Assembly (NCBI RefSeq): GCF_030052815.1
Contig: NC_079505.1
Coordinates: 62,121,309-62,185,308, forward strand
Direction of reading: 5' to 3'
DNA from: Hevea brasiliensis
Taxonomy: Eukaryota; Streptophyta; Magnoliopsida; Malpighiales; Euphorbiaceae
Length of the DNA stretch: 64,000 bases
The translations under genes were made by a program, and so were the position numbers. Shown piece after piece: positions 58,819-64,000 of this stretch. Each line of letters opens with the position of its first letter. Within the stretch, counting starts at the first letter, position 1. Below the pieces are notes generated by a model. It was not told the DNA's origin, ran no database searches, and saw only the letters and a list, made by a program, of their open reading frames with translations.

Positions 58819-61800
58819 TGTCACACCTTACCCCTCTGTAAGGCATAACAAGATCCCGTAGAATACCTAATGAACGATCAAACTTCACCTACCGATAATT
58901 CATTAAGTACACTACAAGAGATTTTAAAACTATTTTCTTGCATTTTGGAAGTGCTGAGCATTTTGGTAGGAATTAAAATCATTTATTCAAAGCTTATAAA
59001 CTAGTAAAAATTTTGTCCATTTTAATTTTATCGTAAATTTTATAAAAATTTTGACAGAGTTCCGTTTATATTTGGAGAAAACCGTTCTTCAAAACCTGTA
59101 AAAAGCACTTCCAATAAATTTTTCCTAACTCCCAAACTCCAAATATTCTCAAGTCAATGCATCTCAAAATTCTCAAAACAAACTATTTTATATTATTCTA
59201 TCAATATTGTATGCACAAATTAACTTTACAGATATAAAATCCAAAAATAATATTATTACAATTTATTATACAACTGCTCACTTTACATTGATACTTATGA
59301 CATTACAGTATTTATATCAAAATAATTACAAGGGTCTAAAACAATACCCGTACAAAAATGATCAAGAGTTCTTGTCAATCCCACAGCTCACTCTGCTGCT
59401 TTCTCTTTGCTCTTATCTGTGATAGTAAAATAAGCTATCACTGAGTATAAAAATACTCAGTGGCGCACAATAAAAATTTAAAATATAATACATAAATCAT
59501 TCATTATCAAATCACAATTTAAATATTTCTCAATCACATTTCACAGGTTACTAAAATTTATAATAACAAAATTTGGTCAAATAGTTCAATAAACACAGTG
59601 TTGCCAAATCATACACAACTTAAGCCATGACACAAAATTTCTGATCAATACCGTGTTGTACACCACGACAAAGCAATCTACAACTCCACTAATCGAAATT
59701 AATGAGGGAGGTGGCTAGCTAGCTAATGAGTACTCATCCGATCTCGACCTCAACTAGTAAGCCAGAGAGGGAGGAAAATGAACGATCTCAATCCCATAAA
59801 TGGAGGAGGAATAATGTGATACTGTCATGCTAAGTGTGAACACAAAATCAGTTCAAAACAATTTATTCAAATAATTTATGAGAAATCTGATCAATTTTCA
59901 AAGTCATATTCACAATCATAAATGGCAACACAATTCATAATTAACTCAAAAAAAATCAAATTTTCAGGAATCATATATTTAAATAAAAATTACTGTGCAC
60001 AGACCTGACGTGAGTCGCCTCTAAGCCTTGACTCAGTCTCTCAGAGCTTCCAAGTCTTTTTCAGCTAAAACACACAGTTTCACAGTGTTTCAATACCATA
60101 ACTTAGCATAAATCCAAAAATAAATTTAACTTCACTTTTACCTAGCTCTAATGTGCTAAACTCGACGTTCTTGAAATTTTTATGTTTCGGGTTACTATTC
60201 ACTATACTATTCAAGTCAAATTTTTGACTTTATAAGGCTTAATAGGTATGGGAATTCCAACTTCACCCACATACCACATTTTGGTCACTGAACTTGTTAG
60301 TTTTGGTCATTTTCTCAACACTAAAGTCTTTTAGGCAAAATTGTCAATTTTCAGTTTTTGGTGTCTAGGTTGCACTGTTCCATTGGTCATTTTACTGTTG
60401 GAATTTGGCAAAACTTCTTTCATAGAAAATGTTCCTTATTGTCTTAAGTTTATTCTCCTTTTTGAATCACTTCAATTAGAGTTTTGTAGCTCAAGTTATA
60501 TGCAAATTACGTTTACTGTTCATGCTGCAGAATTTTATTCTGGTAGATTATTGATTCCAACTTCGTTCAGCAATTTGATCAAGTTAGATCCATAATTTGG
60601 TCTAATTTTCTTCATATGAAATGTTCTACTATGCCTTAGGTTTCCATCAGTTCAAGAATCACCTAAATCGGAGTTTTCTAGAGAGAGTTATATTCATATG
60701 GTAAATCTGCAGTCTGCAGATTCAGTGATCCAACTTTGCTCAGTAATTTGATTGGGTTAATGGCATAATTTGGATTGGTGTTCTTCATTAAAGTTTTAGT
60801 TCTATATCTCATCTAGCCACTGGTAAAATTTCAGGTCATTTTGAAGTACCTAGCTCGAGTTATGACCAAATAAACAAATACTGTTCATTTGGTCAGTTTT
60901 GTGCAGGGCAGCCTGCAATTTTTCAATTTTAATCAATTTGTTTACTAGGTTTTAGTCACTTTTTGGGCATGCTTCCGAAATGAAAATTGTGTCATTTAGT
61001 GCCTATTTTCATTCCCAATTGGTCCCATACCAATTGGACTTGTAAAATTTCATTTTTGGTCCCTCAAAGTTGGCTTTTGGTCATAGCACATACCCAATCC
61101 GAATTTGGCTTTGATTCAAACACTTTTAACACACTTAATTAGGTTACAAATGGCCATTTCTTTCTTTAAACTATGTCAAAGACATCATTTAGCACTTCTT
61201 CACATTTTTGGTCCATCAACCCTAATGTTCAAAACCCTAATTCATGTCATTTGTTGCATTTAGCTAATTAAACACTTATAAACATGCTCCCTTAACTCAA
61301 TTAAGCTTCCTAACATGATTAGCTCAAACAAATTTATACTTTGTCCAACCAAACCCTAGCTGTCCAAAATTCTATATAATCCCTCAACAAATTTCCTTTC
61401 CATTTTAAGTTTATTTACAAGCTCACTAAGTTAGAAATGTAAGAATCAAACTCAAATTATCAAATTTGATTACTAACCTTTTATGTAGAATTTCTTTTTC
61501 TTCAAAACTTCTTCCTTTCTTTTTCTTTTTGTTTTCAAGCTCCTTCCCAAGTGACTAGAACAAGTTTTTGCGAAGCAAGTATGGAAGGATTTGAGGTTTA
61601 ATGGTGGTTTCAAAGCTTGAAGCAAGCTTTAATGGAGGTTTGCAATGGTGAGGAAGAGAGAGAGATGGGAGACGTCCACAAGAAAAAGAAGAAAGACTTT
61701 TTACTTTTTTTTTTCTTTCCTTTTGTTTTGTTTTTATCCTTATGGAAGACCCAAAAATCTAAATAAGTAATTAAATTAATTTTATTCTTTATGGCATCAT

Positions 61801-62376
61801 GCATGAGGTCATGCATGATGTCATCACCTTTTGACTTTTCCATTTTCTTCTTTTTTTTATTTATTTTCCTATTAGTTCTTTAATTTAATTCCCGACTCCG
61901 AAATTTTCTTTTCTCTGATTTTATTTGATAGCTAGGTCAGGAGTCAGCTCTCGGGGTCAATTGACCAAATTGCCCCTCGCCGGTTCAATCCAATTTGAAA
62001 ATAATTCAATATTTCTTCCGGATCCCTGACCTAATTATTTGACTGGCTTAACAGTTCTTTTTCGTGATTTTCTCTTTTCCCTTGTGTTCATAATGGTCCT
62101 AAGGACCGCAGTGTCACATTTTATGGTTCGAAATTTAAGTTTAAAATGGCTTCGCAGTCGTTCCCGAGACGGTCACCCATCGCTGTGACTCTCGGCTCGT
62201 TTAACTTCTTATGTTCCATTTTTCTTGTTTATACTTAATATTGAACATTACTAATTATTTATATTTATGGTTTATCTAGTTGTCTTAAGTATGGTTCTAA
62301 TCCCCTTAATTGTCCGGACCGACTCCGGTCACCGGAACAGTGAAATATACTATGCTATGCAAATAGGGGTGTTACA
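58819..62376 (-). mobile_element. Element D: solo LTR of the A family, inserted in B gag
   Basis: TSD CTGAC at 58814-58818 and 62377-62381. Plus-strand termini TGTCACACC and GTGTTACA. The reverse complement is collinear with the LTR of A (3,772 bp; here 3,558 bp) with clear divergence, so it is a related family member and not a recent copy. No internal region. Contains the hairpin at 58855-58918, GGTGGCTAGCTAGCTAATGA near 59709 and a poly-purine/pyrimidine tract near 61640-61730. Confidence 0.93.
58855..58918 (-). repeat. LTR-terminal hairpin (element D copy)
   Basis: Right arm 58855-58880, loop 58881-58892, left arm 58893-58918 (plus coordinates, minus sense). 24 of 26 positions pair. Several positions that are G.U in the A copy are Watson-Crick here, from single changes in one arm. 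Confidence 0.8.
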
Positions 62377-63247
62377 CTGACCCTGACCTTGTGATTGTCC
62401 TGAACCTTGAGCAGAAGGACCCTTACTCTTCTTACTGGGAGCAGAAAATGAACTGGACTGACCTGGACCCCTCTCCTGCTGTCTTTCCCTTCTAGTTTGT
62501 TCATTTAATCGGACCCTTTCTACTTTCGATGCAGCATCTACTAATTTTGGCAAAATTTGTGATCTCCAATGCTGTTATCATGACTTTAATATTGTCATTT
62601 AGCTCTTCTTCGAACCTTTTGCACCTTTTTGCCTCTGTAGGGACTATCTCCCTCCCATACCGGCTCAATCTGATGAATTCCCGCTCATACTCTACCACTG
62701 ATAGTTGCCTCTGTCTCAGACTGATAAATTCTCTTCTTCTCTCTTCTAAATATACTTTACTAACATATTTCTTCCTGAACTCTGTGAGGAAGAATTCCCA
62801 GGTGATCCGTTCCGGTTGCACCTCATTGGTTACTATGTCCCACCACTGATATGGATCATCCTGAAGTAGGGACACAGCACCCTCCAGGTTCTGCTCGGGG
62901 GTGCAATTAAGCTGTTTCAGCACTCTGATTGTTCTATCCAACCAGTTTTCTGCTGTCATGTGATCATCCTCCTTCTTCCCAAAGAAATTCACAGCCCCAT
63001 GTTTTCGCAGTTTCTCCAGATGGGACTTCTGTGGTGCTGGTGGAGGTTGTGGCTGTGGTTGTGGTGGTGGAATTGCCCCCATCATTTGTCGGTAAAACTC
63101 GGTCATTCGCTGAAATAGTGCAAACTGAGGTTGGGCAGGTGCCTCAGCTGCTGGTGGAGCAGATTCTCCCCTGCCCCCAGATTCAGCCCTTAGTGGAGCA
63201 CGACTCTCCACCTCTTCATCAACTGCTCTTTGAGAAGCAGGATCCAT
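62377..63247 (-). pseudogene. gag: B gag, N-terminal and capsid part
   Basis: ATG at 63247 (minus), MDPASQRAVDEEVESR, 112 bases inside the PBS. Pro/Gln/Ala-rich N-terminus with MTEFYRQMMGAIPPP; capsid motifs ENWLDRTIRVLKQLNCTPEQ, LLQDDPYQWWDIVTNEV, TWEFFLTEFRKKYVSK and RQRQLSVVEYEREFIRLSRYG. A frameshift near 62550 moves the frame to the Arg/Gln-rich stretch (62377-62553), which then meets solo LTR D. The start is well supported by the matching gag of H. Confidence 0.92.
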
Positions 63248-63358
63248 ATCCTAATCAAAATAAGAAAACAAACAAATCTGCATCAGTGTCACCTCAACAC
63301 TTACAAATGCAATGTAATAGTATGCACTCCATCTAGGCCCAGAAACGCCTAAACCGAT

Positions 63359-63370
63359 GCTCTGATACCA
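63359..63370 (-). other. B primer-binding site (initiator tRNA-Met)
   Basis: Plus strand GCTCTGATACCA, five bases inside the 5' LTR that begins at 63376. Confidence 0.95.
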
Positions 63371-63375
63371 CTAAA

Positions 63376-64000
63376 TGTGACACCCCTTACCCGTCTATAG
63401 TGTAGCCGAGCAAGATATTCCACATAGTGTGCCAGAGCACCAAATCATATTTCCATTCAATTTACCCTTTTTACTTATTTATTTACATTTTTTTTTATTA
63501 ATCTGAATTTTTCGCAAATTTTATAGAAAATTGGGCAGAGTGCCGGTTGTAAATTGGAAAAATAGTTCTTCTGAATCTGTTAAAAGTACTTCCAATATAA
63601 TCATAATTTCAATCCCAATCAACCACCAACATATTTTCAACGATTTCTCAAATCACTTCAGTATCTCAAAATTCAATTCATTTCATATCACACTCAATTC
63701 AATGAGAAATGCTCACATTTATTACTGAACATAATTCATAGATAATTACATCAAGAGCATAATTACATGAGTTTATAATATTCATTACAGAAGTTTACAA
63801 GATACAAAATACCAAAATACCAAAAATGGCCTAATATCCTACCAAATGCACTGCAAATGTGAGGTGACTCTGGACTCCGTGTGCAGATCTGAAAGCTCAC
63901 CCTATATGAGGTCTGCTGGACTCCAAAGCTATGTCTCCAGTACCTACGAGTGGCAGAAGTGACGCGCTAAGCAATTCTGCTTAGTGGTGACAATATAAAA
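63376..64000 (-). mobile_element. B 5' LTR, part in window
   Basis: First 625 bp (plus sense) of the second LTR of B, matching 5522 onward with a few percent differences and the same TGTGACACCCC start. Cut by the window edge. Noncoding. Confidence 0.93.

Larger units (their letters stand above)
5522..64000 (-). mobile_element. Element B: Ty3/gypsy Tekay-type element carrying three nested insertions
   Basis: Minus-strand element with its 3' LTR at 5522-8628 and its 5' LTR starting at 63376 and leaving the window. Its own pieces are 5522-9519, 29064-29220, 56004-58818 and 62382 to the edge, about 8.6 kb in view and perhaps 11 kb in full. Insertions A, C and D split integrase (twice) and gag (once), each flanked by a 5-bp TSD, so the coding order is continuous after mental excision. 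The PBS matches initiator tRNA-Met and the integrase ends in a chromodomain-type tail, which together place it with Tekay/Del chromoviruses. The flanking bases at 5517-5521 are TTGAT; the partner TSD is outside the window. Confidence 0.9.

Overview
The window is flowering-plant nuclear DNA, probably from a eudicot. It is AT-rich and consists wholly of LTR retrotransposons plus one small DNA transposon. I found no host gene, rRNA, tRNA or CRISPR array. All coding sequence belongs to Ty3/gypsy elements of Tekay/Del type (some with chromodomain traces), one Athila-type gypsy element and one Ty1/copia element. I cannot name the species from the sequence.

The layout is a Russian doll, and most boundaries are fixed by 5-bp target-site duplications (TSDs). 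E, plus strand, 67-5521, is the oldest and most decayed Tekay copy; a hAT-like MITE (3378-4171) sits in its pol. B, minus strand, from 5522 past the right edge, is a Tekay element inserted in the RNase H region of E. B is itself interrupted three times: by A (9520-29058, plus strand, TSD GAAAA), by C (29221-55998, plus-strand copia, TSD GAGTA) and by D (58819-62376, a minus-strand solo LTR, TSD CTGAC). A carries H in its 3' LTR (17199-26394, minus strand, TSD AGCTA). C carries F in its leader (32834-49610, minus-strand Athila, TSD GAACC). F carries G (37499-39594, a solo LTR of the copia family of C, TSD TCTAC). The deepest path is E > B > C > F > G, five levels.

No element looks autonomous as it stands. 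E lacks PBS and N-terminal gag and has Asn in place of catalytic Asp in both protease and reverse transcriptase. B has stops, frameshifts and three insertions. A and H keep only gag between LTRs of about 4 kb. C is the best preserved, one reading frame of about 1,330 codons with four stops. F has a complete domain order (gag, PR, RT, RH, IN and an extra Athila ORF) but is frameshifted and split by G.

The most interesting signals are structural. (1) A 26-pair quasi-palindromic hairpin near the 3' end of Tekay LTRs A, D and E keeps its pairing through sequence changes. (2) Two PPT-linked hairpins in F share the loop TCCT but have different, fully complementary stems. (3) A 73-bp-period array of TGCATA/TATGCA palindromes lies just upstream of the Athila ORF, and the same words recur upstream of the LTR TATA box and downstream of the ORF. 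(4) An in-phase 74-bp GT...AG insertion in the integrase of B looks like an intron.
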